From assembly GCF_009741265.1 (NCBI RefSeq), contig NZ_WOWL01000001.1, forward strand, positions 3,224,001 to 3,288,000: a stretch of DNA of 64,000 bases. Reading direction: 5' to 3'. Both the position numbers and the translations under genes were made by a program. Below, one piece after another: positions 34,272-42,355 of this stretch; the first letter of the stretch is position 1; each line of letters begins with the position of its first letter. This DNA is from Pseudarthrobacter sp. GA104 (GTDB lineage Bacteria; Actinomycetota; Actinomycetes; Actinomycetales; Micrococcaceae). A model generated the notes under the pieces. The model was not told where the DNA came from. It saw nothing but the letters and a program-made list of their open reading frames with translations, and searched no databases.

Positions 34272-34466
34272 TCAGGCCGCGGGCTCAGCCGCCTGCGTCA
34301 GCCGCACGGCCTGGTACTGCTCGCTGCAGACCGCCGCTTCGTGGTGCTCAGCACACTGGACCTCGGCAACCAGCGAGCCGCCGACGTCATCCTTCTTATA
34401 GTGCGTCACGTGCTTGGTGCTCCTGCCGCACGTGACGCAAAGGGCCTGGTGCTGTTTAGTCCACAT
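34272..34466 (-). CDS. Small cysteine-containing protein, leaderless
   Basis: 64 residues. CVTCGR near the N-terminus and C-AEHH further on could form a zinc site, while KHVTHYKKDDVGG carries His and Lys residues. The -10 TATTAT (34473-34478 on the minus strand) ends six bases before the ATG and there is no Shine-Dalgarno, the geometry of a leaderless transcript. Function unknown. Confidence 0.65.
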   Translation of the reverse strand: MWTKQHQALCVTCGRSTKHVTHYKKDDVGGSLVAEVQCAEHHEAAVCSEQYQAVRLTQAAEPAA

Positions 34467-34472
34467 GCATGA

Positions 34473-34500
34473 ATAATACGGTCGGGCCTGTTTCGCGCAA
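34473..34500 (-). promoter_or_regulatory. Leaderless promoter
   Basis: -35-like TTGCGC (34495-34500) and -10 TATTAT (34473-34478), 16 bases apart, with the -10 ending six bases before the ATG at 34466, on the minus strand. Confidence 0.6.
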
Positions 34501-34686
34501 GTAAAAGTTCCGAAACGTGCGGAAATCCGCAGCGGGAGCGCGCGGACTTTTAATTTGGTGTTTACTTCCTGGGCGCAGGTTATTAAAGTCAGGTCTTGTC
34601 ATAGTCCAGATGGGCGCCGGGGGGCGTCTGGGAGGGGGTAGCGCATCACCACTGACCGTAACTCGAAGACAATTGACCACTACGTT

Positions 34687-34712
34687 GAAAGCCCCTCCTA
34701 GGAGGGGCTTTC
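34687..34712 (-). terminator. Terminator of the GAF-ANTAR gene
   Basis: GAAAGCCCCTCC (34687-34698) pairs perfectly with GGAGGGGCTTTC (34701-34712), a 12-bp stem with a two-base central gap. Lies 47 bases beyond the gene stop. Confidence 0.85.
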
Positions 34713-34758
34713 CCCTTGCCCGGCCGGCCCGGCCGCTCCGTTGGGCCGGGGCCCTGCC

Positions 34759-35520
34759 TCAGGATTCGAATCTGGCCGCCGGAGCGCCGCTGGGCAGCGC
34801 CTTGAGGATGTTCTCGGCCACACTGCGGACCTTGAGGTTCCGCTGGCGGGACGCGCTGGCCAGCTTGATGAAGGCTTCGGGGTACGTACAGCGGTTCTGC
34901 GCCATGATCACCCCGCACGCCACGTCGATGGAGGTGCGGCTTTCCAGCACAGCCTTGAGGTTGTCCCCGGCGGACCGGACGCTGCGCACCTCAAGGGCCA
35001 GCCGCATGCTGTGCGTCGCCACCCCGGCAAACCATTTGGCCTCGGCGAGCAGGCCCTCGAACCCGGGGCCGGTGCGCGCCAGGAACACCAGGGCGCAGGA
35101 CGTGCCGCCGTTCAACCCCAGCGGAACGGCCACCGCGCCGCCATACCCGGCAGCTGCCAGCCGCCGCTGGTACGTTCGCCACCGCACTGACATGTCGCCG
35201 TCGACCGTCACCGCACCGGCAGTGCTCAGTGCCTGCATCAGGGGCCCGTCCCCGTACCGGTCCTCCGATGCCGCCAGTTCGGATGCCGTGAGGCTGCTGC
35301 CGGCAGTGAGCGGGGCAGAGCCTCCGCGCGCAAGGACCGCGGCGCAGTCCGGCCCTGGCCCGTCCGGGCCGATGACCGCCTTCGCAGCGGCCTCGGTCAG
35401 CCGCTGGAGGGAGTCCAGTTCTGTTTCGGTCCCGGTGATCAGGTCCAGCAGGAACCCGGGCCGGTCCTGGCGCCTGCCGTCAGTCGCCGGATGTGCTGCC
35501 ACGCTTTTGCCCCCGTCCAC
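34759..35520 (-). CDS. GAF-ANTAR antitermination regulator
   Basis: 253 residues. A GAF-like N-terminal domain (~20-185) is followed by a C-terminal ANTAR domain (~190-245): LKAVLESRTSIDVACGVIMAQNR with AFIKLASASRQRNLKVRSVAENIL. ANTAR proteins bind two-hexaloop RNA and prevent termination. No such RNA element was identified here. The signal for the GAF domain is unknown. Confidence 0.9.
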   Translation of the reverse strand: MDGGKSVAAHPATDGRRQDRPGFLLDLITGTETELDSLQRLTEAAAKAVIGPDGPGPDCAAVLARGGSAPLTAGSSLTASELAASEDRYGDGPLMQALSTAGAVTVDGDMSVRWRTYQRRLAAAGYGGAVAVPLGLNGGTSCALVFLARTGPGFEGLLAEAKWFAGVATHSMRLALEVRSVRSAGDNLKAVLESRTSIDVACGVIMAQNRCTYPEAFIKLASASRQRNLKVRSVAENILKALPSGAPAARFES

Positions 35521-35626
35521 GTACGTCCCGCGCCTTGCCGGTGCGCGGGCTTTCCCTGAACTTAATGGAGCGGCGCGGAAAGGGCACGAGTAGCAGGTAC
35601 TCTACTTTTCCTGCCCGGCGCGGGGA

Positions 35627-36370
35627 CTACTTGCCTGCTTCCAGCCACTGCTGGAACGTTTGGCGTCCGACGGCGGCGCCCGGCGCCGGGATCAGCGCGC
35701 CGCTGCGCATGGCTTTGCCCATGCGGCCCGGCAGCACTGCCTCCAGGACCTTCTTGCGCTCACCGGTCTTCGCGAGATAGGTGCGGACCAGGTCTGCGAG
35801 CTCCTCGGTCCGCGGCCCGCCGAGGTCATTGATCCGTCCCTGCGGTCCCGCCTCCGCCGCATCCACCAGGGCCTCGGCCACCTCGCGGGCAGCGACGGGC
35901 CGGGTGACCATCTTTGGAACGGCCACCAGCGGGCCCACCGTCCCGATCTTCACGGTCAGCGGGACGAACTCGTGGAACTGGGTGGAGCGCAGCAGGGTCC
36001 ACGGGACGCCGCCGTGACGGACCTCGTCCTCCTGCACCAGCTTTCCCGCGTACAGGCCGGACGTGGCGCCGTCGATCCCCACGATGGAGAGTGCCACGTG
36101 GTGCCGCACGCCCGCTTCCTGTTCCGCGGCCAGAAGGTTCTGGGTGGCGTTGGTGTAGAAGTCCACGGCCTGCTTGGTGGAGGTGGTCTGGATCCCGGAG
36201 ACGTCTATCACGGTATCCAGGCCGGCGAGGGCCTGGGCCAGGCCGCGCCCGTTCACCAGGTCCACGCCCTCGGCACGGCTCAGGCTGACAACGTGGTGGC
36301 CGCGCTCCTTCGCTACGGCTACCACGTGGCGTCCGACGGTACCGGTTCCCCCTGCGACGGCGATCCTCAT
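35627..36370 (-). CDS. NmrA-like NAD(P)-binding protein
   Basis: 247 residues. Rossmann motif AGGTGTVGRHVV at the N-terminus (residues ~6-17), then IDVSGIQTTSTKQAVDFY and VALSIVGIDGA. An atypical short-chain dehydrogenase of the NmrA/uncharacterised-reductase type, lacking the classical YxxxK. Substrate unknown. Monocistronic, on the minus strand. Confidence 0.9.
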   Translation of the reverse strand: MRIAVAGGTGTVGRHVVAVAKERGHHVVSLSRAEGVDLVNGRGLAQALAGLDTVIDVSGIQTTSTKQAVDFYTNATQNLLAAEQEAGVRHHVALSIVGIDGATSGLYAGKLVQEDEVRHGGVPWTLLRSTQFHEFVPLTVKIGTVGPLVAVPKMVTRPVAAREVAEALVDAAEAGPQGRINDLGGPRTEELADLVRTYLAKTGERKKVLEAVLPGRMGKAMRSGALIPAPGAAVGRQTFQQWLEAGK

Positions 36371-36410
36371 GGGGAAATCCTACGTATCCCGGCCGATTCC
36401 AGTCCATGAC

Positions 36411-36443
36411 GAAGGCCCGCCGGTGCAGGAGGGGCGGGCCTTC
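36411..36443 (-). terminator. Terminator of the secreted-protein gene at 36465
   Basis: GAAGGCCCGCC (36411-36421) pairs with GGCGGGCCTTC (36433-36443), an 11-bp stem. Confidence 0.8.
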
Positions 36444-36464
36444 ATTGTTCAAATCCCTACTTGG

Positions 36465-37019
36465 TTAGCAGGTGAGCGGCACGTCACCGGTCAGCCGGGT
36501 ACCGGTGGCCTCGCAGGTGAAGATGACTGTTCCTACGGGCTGTTCAATGACCAACTTAACGGAGGTCACGGACAGAACGGGGTTGACGCCCGTCCAGTTG
36601 GAGTTGGCGCAGCCAGCTTCAGCGGCAGTGACTGTTCTTGGCGCGGAAAGGACCGCGGGGTCGGTGTGGAGGGTGAGATTTCCGTTCTTGATGGCGTCCT
36701 TGGGGACCAATTTAGGCGCCGTCACAGGGCCCACCAGGACCTTGTTCTGCCCGGGCGCGACGTTGCCGCCCTGGTTCTGGCACTGGTAGACGGCGGAACC
36801 GGAAACGGTCACCGTAGCGAGCAGATCCTCGCCCCCCAGGCCCGCGAGCACTGTGTGGCAAGTGACTGAGGCTGATGACCCGGTGTAGGTAACGGTACAG
36901 ACCGGTTCGCCGTTCTTTTTGAAATGCGGGCTGGCGGCCTGCGCTGCAGACAACCCCGTTGTGAAAACGAGCAGCAGGGCCGCGAACAGCATGAGTAATG
37001 GGCGGAGATGGGATTTCAT
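36465..37019 (-). CDS. Secreted protein of unknown function
   Basis: 184 residues. Signal peptide (RPLLMLFAALLLVFTTGLSAAQA, cleavage before ASPH). The mature part is beta-rich with about six cysteines (PVCTVTY, VTCHTV, YQCQN, AGCANS, FTCEATG, PLTC), likely in three disulphides. No family recognised. Its leader carries a perfect hairpin (GCCAACG-TTTC-CGTTGGC at 37084-37101). Confidence 0.85.
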   Translation of the reverse strand: MKSHLRPLLMLFAALLLVFTTGLSAAQAASPHFKKNGEPVCTVTYTGSSASVTCHTVLAGLGGEDLLATVTVSGSAVYQCQNQGGNVAPGQNKVLVGPVTAPKLVPKDAIKNGNLTLHTDPAVLSAPRTVTAAEAGCANSNWTGVNPVLSVTSVKLVIEQPVGTVIFTCEATGTRLTGDVPLTC

Positions 37020-37083
37020 GATTTGCCTCTAAAGAGCACTGTCAGTCCATTCGGAGGATGGACACAATATTCCCTTGGCCGCA

Positions 37084-37101
37084 GCCAACGTTTCCGTTGG
37101 C
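37084..37101. promoter_or_regulatory. Hairpin in the leader of the 36465 gene
   Basis: Perfect 7-bp stem GCCAACG (37084-37090) with CGTTGGC (37095-37101), loop TTTC. Located ~65 bases upstream of the secreted-protein start; regulatory function is only suggested by position. Confidence 0.4.
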
Positions 37102-37300
37102 TCGGCGCAGATGGCCGATCCGTTGCCCCAGCTGCGTGGGCCGAAACGGGGCGCGCAGCCCAGTTACGCACGCCCTCACCATGCACAGCCGCAGCAGCCT
37201 GATCGCGCGCAGGCCTGCAGTTGCAAGCCCTAGACTACACCTGCAGGGGCCCTCCGTCATGCCTTAGCGGGACCAGCGCGCAGGGCCGGAACGTGCCTTT

Positions 37301-37320
37301 TAATCGGAAGGATATTTCCG
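37301..37320 (+). promoter_or_regulatory. hipBA operator-like site 1
   Basis: TAATCGGAAGGATATTTCCG, containing the inverted repeat CGGAA-N6-TTCCG. Starts exactly 60 bases before site 2 and shares TAATCGG with site 3. Confidence 0.6.
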
Positions 37321-37360
37321 GTTTTGGCCCATCGGCGACTTTGCGGGGGAGACTGCTTTC

Positions 37361-37380
37361 CTTTCTGCAATATCTTGCGG
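37361..37380 (+). promoter_or_regulatory. hipBA operator-like site 2
   Basis: CTTTCTGCAATATCTTGCGG, containing GCAA-TATC-TTGC. Differs from site 3 in one base over GCAATATCYTGCGG and is exactly 60 bases from it. Confidence 0.6.
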
Positions 37381-37420
37381 TTTTCCTTGTTCTGGTGGAT
37401 TGTGGCAGGAGCAAGCGTGT

Positions 37421-37440
37421 TAATCGGCAATATCCTGCGG
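37421..37440 (+). promoter_or_regulatory. hipBA operator-like site 3
   Basis: TAATCGGCAATATCCTGCGG, ending ten bases before the HipB start. The third member of the 60-base-spaced series. Confidence 0.6.
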
Positions 37441-37450
37441 AAAGGGAACG

Positions 37451-37654
37451 ATGGAAGACGTGGCGGCCATTGGGGAGATGATCCGGCGCGCGCGGAAGGA
37501 GTCCGGAATTACCCAGGCCACGCTGGCGGACCTTGCGGGTACCTCCGCCCGCACCATCCATGCCATTGAAACAGGCACGGGCAACCCGTCCCTGGTTACG
37601 GTGGCCGCCGCCGCCAACGCGGTGGGGCTCCACCTCCGGGCTACCGATGAGTGA
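37451..37654 (+). CDS. hipB: HipB-type antitoxin (HTH)
   Basis: 67 residues, a lambda-repressor-like helix-turn-helix (IGEMIRRARKESGITQATLADLAG ... HAIETGTGNPSLVTVAAAANAVG). Binds and neutralises the HipA kinase and should autorepress through the three sites upstream. It overlaps hipA by eight bases, the antitoxin-first order of HipBA operons. The AAGGGAACG before the ATG is a modest ribosome-binding site. Confidence 0.92.
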   Translation: MEDVAAIGEMIRRARKESGITQATLADLAGTSARTIHAIETGTGNPSLVTVAAAANAVGLHLRATDE

Positions 37655-38837
37655 GGACCTGCGGCGCCTCAAATTCGTCCGCGGGGCGGATGTGTACAAG
37701 GCAGGCATCCTGGCAGGGCACCTGACCCGCACGGAACGCGGCAGCGTGACCTTCTCCTATGCTGAGCACTACCTCCGTGCCGGTGCGCGGCCCGTGGCAA
37801 CCACCCTGCCCGTCACTGCCGAACCCGTGGAATCGCCCAGCGGCGCACTGCCCGCCTTCTTCTCCGGCCTCCTGCCGGAAGGCCACCGGCTCACCGTGCT
37901 CAAGGACGCCGTTAAGACGAGCCTGGGCGATGAGCTGAGCCTGCTCCTCGCCGTCGGCGCGGATGTGCCCGGCGATGTGCAGGTTGTCCCGGCAGGCGAA
38001 CCCCTGGTGGAGCAGCAGCCGCTGGCGGATACATCCCGGCCGGAGGACCTGGACTTCGCGTACCTGGCGGACGCGGTGGACCCGCACGGACTCCCCGGCG
38101 TGCAGCACAAAGCCAGTGCCTCAATGATGACCACGCCGCTGGCCCTCGCCAACCGGCGCTACCTCCTCAAACTGGACCCTCCCCAGTACCCGCACCTTGT
38201 GGTGAACGAGGCTGCCCACCTCGCCGGGGCCAAAGCCCTCAAGATACCGGTGGCCAAACACAGCGTGGTCACTGACAGGAAAGGCAGGCCGGGGCTCCTT
38301 GTGGAGCGGTTCGACCGCGTCCACGCTGACGGGCCGGTCCGGCTGGCGCTCGAGGACGGGGCGCAGGTGCTGAACCTTCCTCCGGCGTCGAAATACGCGG
38401 TCAGCTCCGAGCGCCTGGTCCTGGCGCTGGCCGGACTGTGCAAGGCCAAGGCCGTGGCCGCCAGGAACCTCTACCTGCAGTTCGCCTTCGCCTGGCTGAC
38501 CGGCAACGGGGACCTCCACGCCAAGAACGCCGCCATCCTTGCGGGCCGGAACGGCGGCTGGGCCGTTTCCCCGATGTACGACATCCCGTGCACACTGCTC
38601 TACGGCGACGACACCATGGCGCTGCCCATCGCCGGCAAGGTCAAGGGACTCAAAGCCAGGCACTGGCAGGAGTTCGCAGCCGCCATCGCGCTGCCCCCGA
38701 GGGCAGCGGCTGCCGCCAATGCCCTCGCCCTCAGAGCAGCCGAGGGCATCGACCTGGACGCCTTGCCCTTTACGGGATCACCCCTCAACGGCGCACGCAG
38801 GGAGCTCCGGTTCCGCAGGGCCCAACTGGTTTCCTGA
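37647..38837 (+). CDS. hipA: HipA-type Ser/Thr kinase toxin
   Basis: 396 residues. HipA N-terminal subdomain (KAGILAGHLTRTERGSVTFSY; GLLPEGHRLTVL) and kinase domain: the phosphorylated-loop region GLPGVQHKASASM, the nucleotide-binding YLLKLDPPQYPHLVVNEA, the catalytic NGDLHAKN, and YDIPCTLLYGDD with metal-binding Asp. In Escherichia coli, HipA phosphorylates GltX and induces persistence; targets vary among homologues. Length is close to typical. A longer frame starting at 37533 overlaps hipB and is a shadow. The catalytic residues look intact, so a functional toxin is expected. Confidence 0.93.
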   Translation: MSEDLRRLKFVRGADVYKAGILAGHLTRTERGSVTFSYAEHYLRAGARPVATTLPVTAEPVESPSGALPAFFSGLLPEGHRLTVLKDAVKTSLGDELSLLLAVGADVPGDVQVVPAGEPLVEQQPLADTSRPEDLDFAYLADAVDPHGLPGVQHKASASMMTTPLALANRRYLLKLDPPQYPHLVVNEAAHLAGAKALKIPVAKHSVVTDRKGRPGLLVERFDRVHADGPVRLALEDGAQVLNLPPASKYAVSSERLVLALAGLCKAKAVAARNLYLQFAFAWLTGNGDLHAKNAAILAGRNGGWAVSPMYDIPCTLLYGDDTMALPIAGKVKGLKARHWQEFAAAIALPPRAAAAANALALRAAEGIDLDALPFTGSPLNGARRELRFRRAQLVS

Positions 38838-38886
38838 TCCGTTCCGGGCACCACCCTCCGCGAGGCCCTGCTCCGGATCGATTGAC

Positions 38887-38908
38887 TTTCGATAGTTAGT
38901 GGTCGAAA
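38887..38908. promoter_or_regulatory. Inverted repeat upstream of DUF2975/XRE pair
   Basis: TTTCGA-N10-TCGAAA, directly before the start at 38917, with the direct repeats CGATA on both sides. Probable autoregulatory site of the XRE protein at 39396. Confidence 0.55.
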
Positions 38909-38916
38909 CTCGATAC

Positions 38917-39396
38917 ATGAAAATCACCCGCCTGGCCGTCACTGCTCTTAGGGTGGTGCTCGTTGCCGCGTTCCTCCTCCTGGTCCTGTTCCAGGTCATG
39001 TCCATTCCCGGCCAGTTCGCCCATATGGCGCAGGAGAACCCTGAGCGGGCGTACCTGCAGTGGCCGCTGACCATGTTCTTCATTCTGGAGGTGGCCTGCG
39101 TCCAAGTGGTGATCGTGAGCACCTGGAAGCTGCTGACGCTTGTCAGGCAGGACAGGATCTTCAGCCGCGGCGCCCTGGTGTGGGTGAACGCGATCGTGTG
39201 GGCCATCGCGGCCGGCTGGGCCATGCTCGCCGCGCTCGCCGCCGTGGTGGTCCTCAACGCCGACGATCCAGGACTGCCGCTCCTGCTGCTGCTGGTCCTG
39301 GTGGCCGGCGCCGCCGTGGGCCTTGTGGTGGTGGTGCTCCGCGCCCTGCTCCGGCAGGCTGCGGACCTCCGCGCGGACATGGAAGCCGTCATCTGA
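38917..39396 (+). CDS. DUF2975-family membrane protein
   Basis: 159 residues, four hydrophobic segments (about 5-30, 50-72, 90-118 and 120-143) with a short cytosolic end. DUF2975 proteins are typically encoded with a small Cro/XRE regulator, as here, with a one-base overlap (TGATG) to the next gene. Function unknown. Start at 38917 chosen over 38899 for typical family length. Confidence 0.85.
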   Translation: MKITRLAVTALRVVLVAAFLLLVLFQVMSIPGQFAHMAQENPERAYLQWPLTMFFILEVACVQVVIVSTWKLLTLVRQDRIFSRGALVWVNAIVWAIAAGWAMLAALAAVVVLNADDPGLPLLLLLVLVAGAAVGLVVVVLRALLRQAADLRADMEAVI

Positions 39397-39602
39397 TGCC
39401 CATCGTGGTGCGCATCGACGTCGAACTGGCCAAACGGAAGATGAGCGTGGGGGAGTTTGCCGAACGTGTGGGCCTCACGCCCGCCAATGTGGCGGTCCTG
39501 AAAAACGGCCGTGCCAAGGCGGTCCGCTTCAGCACGCTGGAAGCGATGTGCCGGGTCCTCGAGTGCCAGCCCGGCGACCTGCTGGAGTTCGTGGAGGACT
39601 AG
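39396..39602 (+). CDS. Small XRE-family regulator (YozG-like)
   Basis: 68 residues, a single helix-turn-helix (RKMSVGEFAERVGLTPANVAVLKNG ... STLEAMCRVLECQPGDLLEF). The VAVLKNG and CQPGDLLE patterns match the small Cro-like proteins paired with DUF2975. Overlaps the previous stop by one base. Probably represses its own operon through the TTTCGA repeat. Confidence 0.9.
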   Translation: MPIVVRIDVELAKRKMSVGEFAERVGLTPANVAVLKNGRAKAVRFSTLEAMCRVLECQPGDLLEFVED

Positions 39603-39704
39603 TGCCGCGCCGCGATGCCGTCCAGGGATCCTAGGATTCGTGGACGTCCCGCCGATAGTATCTGATCCAGGAATAAGGTCAGCCTCCTTACGTTTGGTAA
39701 AGAA

Positions 39705-40541
39705 ATGGTCGAAGCGGCACCTGCAACTGATTCGCCGGTTATCCGCCGGAACAACGTCACCCTGTCCGGCCGCCCTGATGGGCCGGTGATGCTGTTCGCG
39801 CATGGTTTCGGCTGCGACCAGGACATGTGGCGCAGGCTCCTGCCGCATTTCGCCGAGGACCACCGGCTGATCCTCTTCGACCACGTGGGCGCCGGACGCT
39901 CGGATGCCTCTGCCTACGACCGCACCAAATACGGATCCCTCGACGGCTATGCGGCCGACCTGCTGGAAATCTGCGCGGCCCTTGACCTGAGGGACGTCAC
40001 CGTCGTCGGCCACAGCGTCAGCGCCATGATTTCCGTGCTGGCGGCAGTCAAGGAGCCCGGCCGCTTTGCGCATCTGATCTTGGTGGCGCCGTCGCCCCGC
40101 TACACCAACGACCCGTCCAGCGGCTACGTGGGCGGGTTCTCGCGGGAGGACATCGAGAGCCTGCTGGACTCTCTGGACAGCAACTACTTTGCCTGGGCCG
40201 CAGCCCTCGCGCCGATGGTGATGGGCAACCCGGACGAACCCGAACTGGCCGAGGATCTCCGCGGCAGCTTCTGCCGGACCAACCCCTCCATCGCGCGGCA
40301 CTTCGCCAGGGTCACCTTCCTCTCCGACACCCGGAACGAACTCGGCAAAGTACGCACCAGCAGCCTGATCCTGCAGTGCTCCGACGATCTGCTCGCGCCG
40401 CCCGAAGTGGGCACGTACCTGAACCGGCAGTTGGAACGCAGTTCGCTGGTGCACCTCAAGGCCGCCGGCCATTGCCCGCACGTCAGCGCACCGGAGGCAA
40501 CAGCGGCGGCCATCCGGCAGTACCTTGCCGCCGGCCCGTGA
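39705..40541 (+). CDS. RsbQ-like alpha/beta hydrolase
   Basis: 278 residues. Strong RsbQ resemblance: FAHGFGCDQDMWR, GRSDASAYD, the nucleophile GHSVSAM, NDPSSGYVGGF, and the C-terminal AGHCPHVSAPEAT with the catalytic His. In Bacillus, RsbQ makes or supplies a hydrophobic ligand for the PAS domain of RsbP. Here the partner gene encodes a PAS-GGDEF-EAL enzyme and overlaps it by four bases (GTGA). Hydrolase-PAS modules joined to varied outputs have been described in the literature; this one couples to c-di-GMP. Confidence 0.92.
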   Translation: MVEAAPATDSPVIRRNNVTLSGRPDGPVMLFAHGFGCDQDMWRRLLPHFAEDHRLILFDHVGAGRSDASAYDRTKYGSLDGYAADLLEICAALDLRDVTVVGHSVSAMISVLAAVKEPGRFAHLILVAPSPRYTNDPSSGYVGGFSREDIESLLDSLDSNYFAWAAALAPMVMGNPDEPELAEDLRGSFCRTNPSIARHFARVTFLSDTRNELGKVRTSSLILQCSDDLLAPPEVGTYLNRQLERSSLVHLKAAGHCPHVSAPEATAAAIRQYLAAGP

Positions 40542-42298
40542 CAGGCGCCCAGGCCGGCGGGCCGACGGACTTCGAGTCACTGTTCCACAAGGCGCCGTGC
40601 GGCTACCTGGTAACGGACGACGGCGGGAAAATCACCGCGGTCAACGACACCTTTGCGCACTGGTCGGGTTATGCCCGCGCGGAACTCCTGGGAACCCGGC
40701 TGCAGTCCCTGATGCCCATCGGCGACCAAATGCTGTACTCCACGCACTGCATTCCGCAGCTCGGCATCACCGGGGCTGTTTCGGAAATAGCCATAGAGAT
40801 TGTTGCCGCTGACGGACGGCGCCGCGCCGCGCTGCTTTCGGCCTCGAGATCTCCCGGCTCCCCGCAGCAGGCCGCGAGTGTCCGCGTCATCATCTTCAGC
40901 GCCCACGAACGCCGGATGTACGAAAAAGAACTGGTGTCCGCCCTGCGGGAGGCCGAGGAATCCGAAGCCCGGCGGGTGCAGGCCGAAACCGAACTGCAGC
41001 ACCTTGCGGCCCACGACGCCTTGACCGGCCTCCCCAACAGGGCGGGGCTGAGAGCCCGGCTCAGTCCGATCCTGGCGGATCGCCCTAACGGCACTGGCAC
41101 CCTGGCCGCCCTCTTCATTGACCTTGACCATTTCAAGGCGGTCAATGACAGCCTGGGCCATGCCGCAGGGGACGAACTCCTGAAGTCCGTGGCGCAGCGG
41201 CTGGTGCCGGCGGCCGGGGAGGCCCGCACCGTGGCCCGGCTTTCCGGGGACGAGTTTCTCGTGGTGGACGTGTTTGGGTCCGCCGAGGAAGCAACAGCGC
41301 TCGCGGCCAGGCTCCTGGACGTCCTCAGCGCCCCGATCCTGCTCGAGGGCCTGGAGATCGTGACCTCCGCCAGCATCGGAGTGGCCGTATCCGGGGACGA
41401 GCCCGAAACCCTGGACGACCTTGTCCGCCGCGCAGACATCGCCATGTTCCGGGCAAAGGCGCTCGGCCGCAACCGCTGGGAGATTCACCGGCACGCGGAA
41501 TCCGACCCCACCGTGGACCGGCTCCGGTCCCTCGGCGAGCTGCGCCGGGGGATCAGCGACGGCGACCTGCGGGTGCATTACCAGCCCCGCGTGGACCTGC
41601 GCACCGGCCTCGCCAGCGGGGTGGAAGCCCTGGTCAGGTGGCAGCACCCGACCCGCGGGCTGCTGCCGCCGTCGGAATTCATTACCATGGCCGAGGAATC
41701 AGGCCTGGTGCGGCCCCTGGGTGCGTGGGTCCTGGATGAAACCCTCAGGCAGGCAGCCAGTTGGCGCCGCGAGGGCCGCCGTGCCGCGGAGCTCGAAGTT
41801 GCGGTCAACCTGTCAACCCGGCAGCTGAATGACCCCGGGCTGGTGCCGATGGTGGAAGAGGCCCTCCGGCTTCGGCGGATGGACCCCGCGGTGCTGCTCC
41901 TGGAGATCACCGAAACAGCCTTGATGGCGGATCCCGGCGCGGCCCTCGAGTCCTTGACCGCCCTCAAGAACCTGGGCGTGGGCCTTGCTGTTGACGACTT
42001 CGGCACGGGATACTCCAGCCTGACTTACCTGAAGAAATTCCCGATTGACGAGTTGAAGATCGACCGTTCCTTCATCGGCGGACTGGACTCGGACAAGGGG
42101 GACGCCGCAATCGTGGGCAGCTGCATCGAGCTGGCACACGCGGTGGGCCTGCGGGCCGTTGCCGAAGGCGTGGAAACGTCCGGCCAGCTGCGAACCCTCA
42201 AGGAGATGGGCTGCGATCTTGCCCAGGGTTACCACTTCACCCGTCCGCTTCCGGCCCCCCTCCTCAAGGAATGGCTGGAGGCGCACTCCAGCAGTTAG
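40538..42298 (+). CDS. PAS-GGDEF-EAL c-di-GMP enzyme coupled to RsbQ-like protein
   Basis: 586 residues from the GTG at 40538. N-terminal PAS (~10-120) with APCGYLVTDDGGKITAVNDTFAHW, the style seen in RsbP-like proteins. A short coiled coil (EKELVSALREAEESEARRVQAETEL) leads into the GGDEF domain, whose signature is SGDEF and which has no RxxD inhibitory site. The EAL domain is complete: VEALVRW, AVNLST, LEITE, VDDFGTG, LKIDR, AEGVET and AQGY. Likely regulated by the hydrolase product through the PAS. SGDEF is tolerated in some active cyclases, so synthesis is possible but not assured; hydrolysis looks competent. A longer frame from 40376 lies inside the hydrolase gene. Confidence 0.93.
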   Translation: MTGAQAGGPTDFESLFHKAPCGYLVTDDGGKITAVNDTFAHWSGYARAELLGTRLQSLMPIGDQMLYSTHCIPQLGITGAVSEIAIEIVAADGRRRAALLSASRSPGSPQQAASVRVIIFSAHERRMYEKELVSALREAEESEARRVQAETELQHLAAHDALTGLPNRAGLRARLSPILADRPNGTGTLAALFIDLDHFKAVNDSLGHAAGDELLKSVAQRLVPAAGEARTVARLSGDEFLVVDVFGSAEEATALAARLLDVLSAPILLEGLEIVTSASIGVAVSGDEPETLDDLVRRADIAMFRAKALGRNRWEIHRHAESDPTVDRLRSLGELRRGISDGDLRVHYQPRVDLRTGLASGVEALVRWQHPTRGLLPPSEFITMAEESGLVRPLGAWVLDETLRQAASWRREGRRAAELEVAVNLSTRQLNDPGLVPMVEEALRLRRMDPAVLLLEITETALMADPGAALESLTALKNLGVGLAVDDFGTGYSSLTYLKKFPIDELKIDRSFIGGLDSDKGDAAIVGSCIELAHAVGLRAVAEGVETSGQLRTLKEMGCDLAQGYHFTRPLPAPLLKEWLEAHSSS

Positions 42299-42355
42299 CC
42301 GGTTCCAAGGTCGAAAGACTCTGTGGGCCGGGGAGCCCCGGCCGGAAACTGGGGT

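Noticed and set aside
34456..34680. A 74-codon minus-strand frame
   Set aside because: Overlaps the better-supported 34272-34466 gene and its promoter; composition Pro/Arg-rich.
40376..40537. Longer N-terminus for the PAS-GGDEF-EAL protein
   Set aside because: It lies within the RsbQ-like gene in another frame and is Arg/Pro-rich; the GTGA overlap at 40538 is the natural start.
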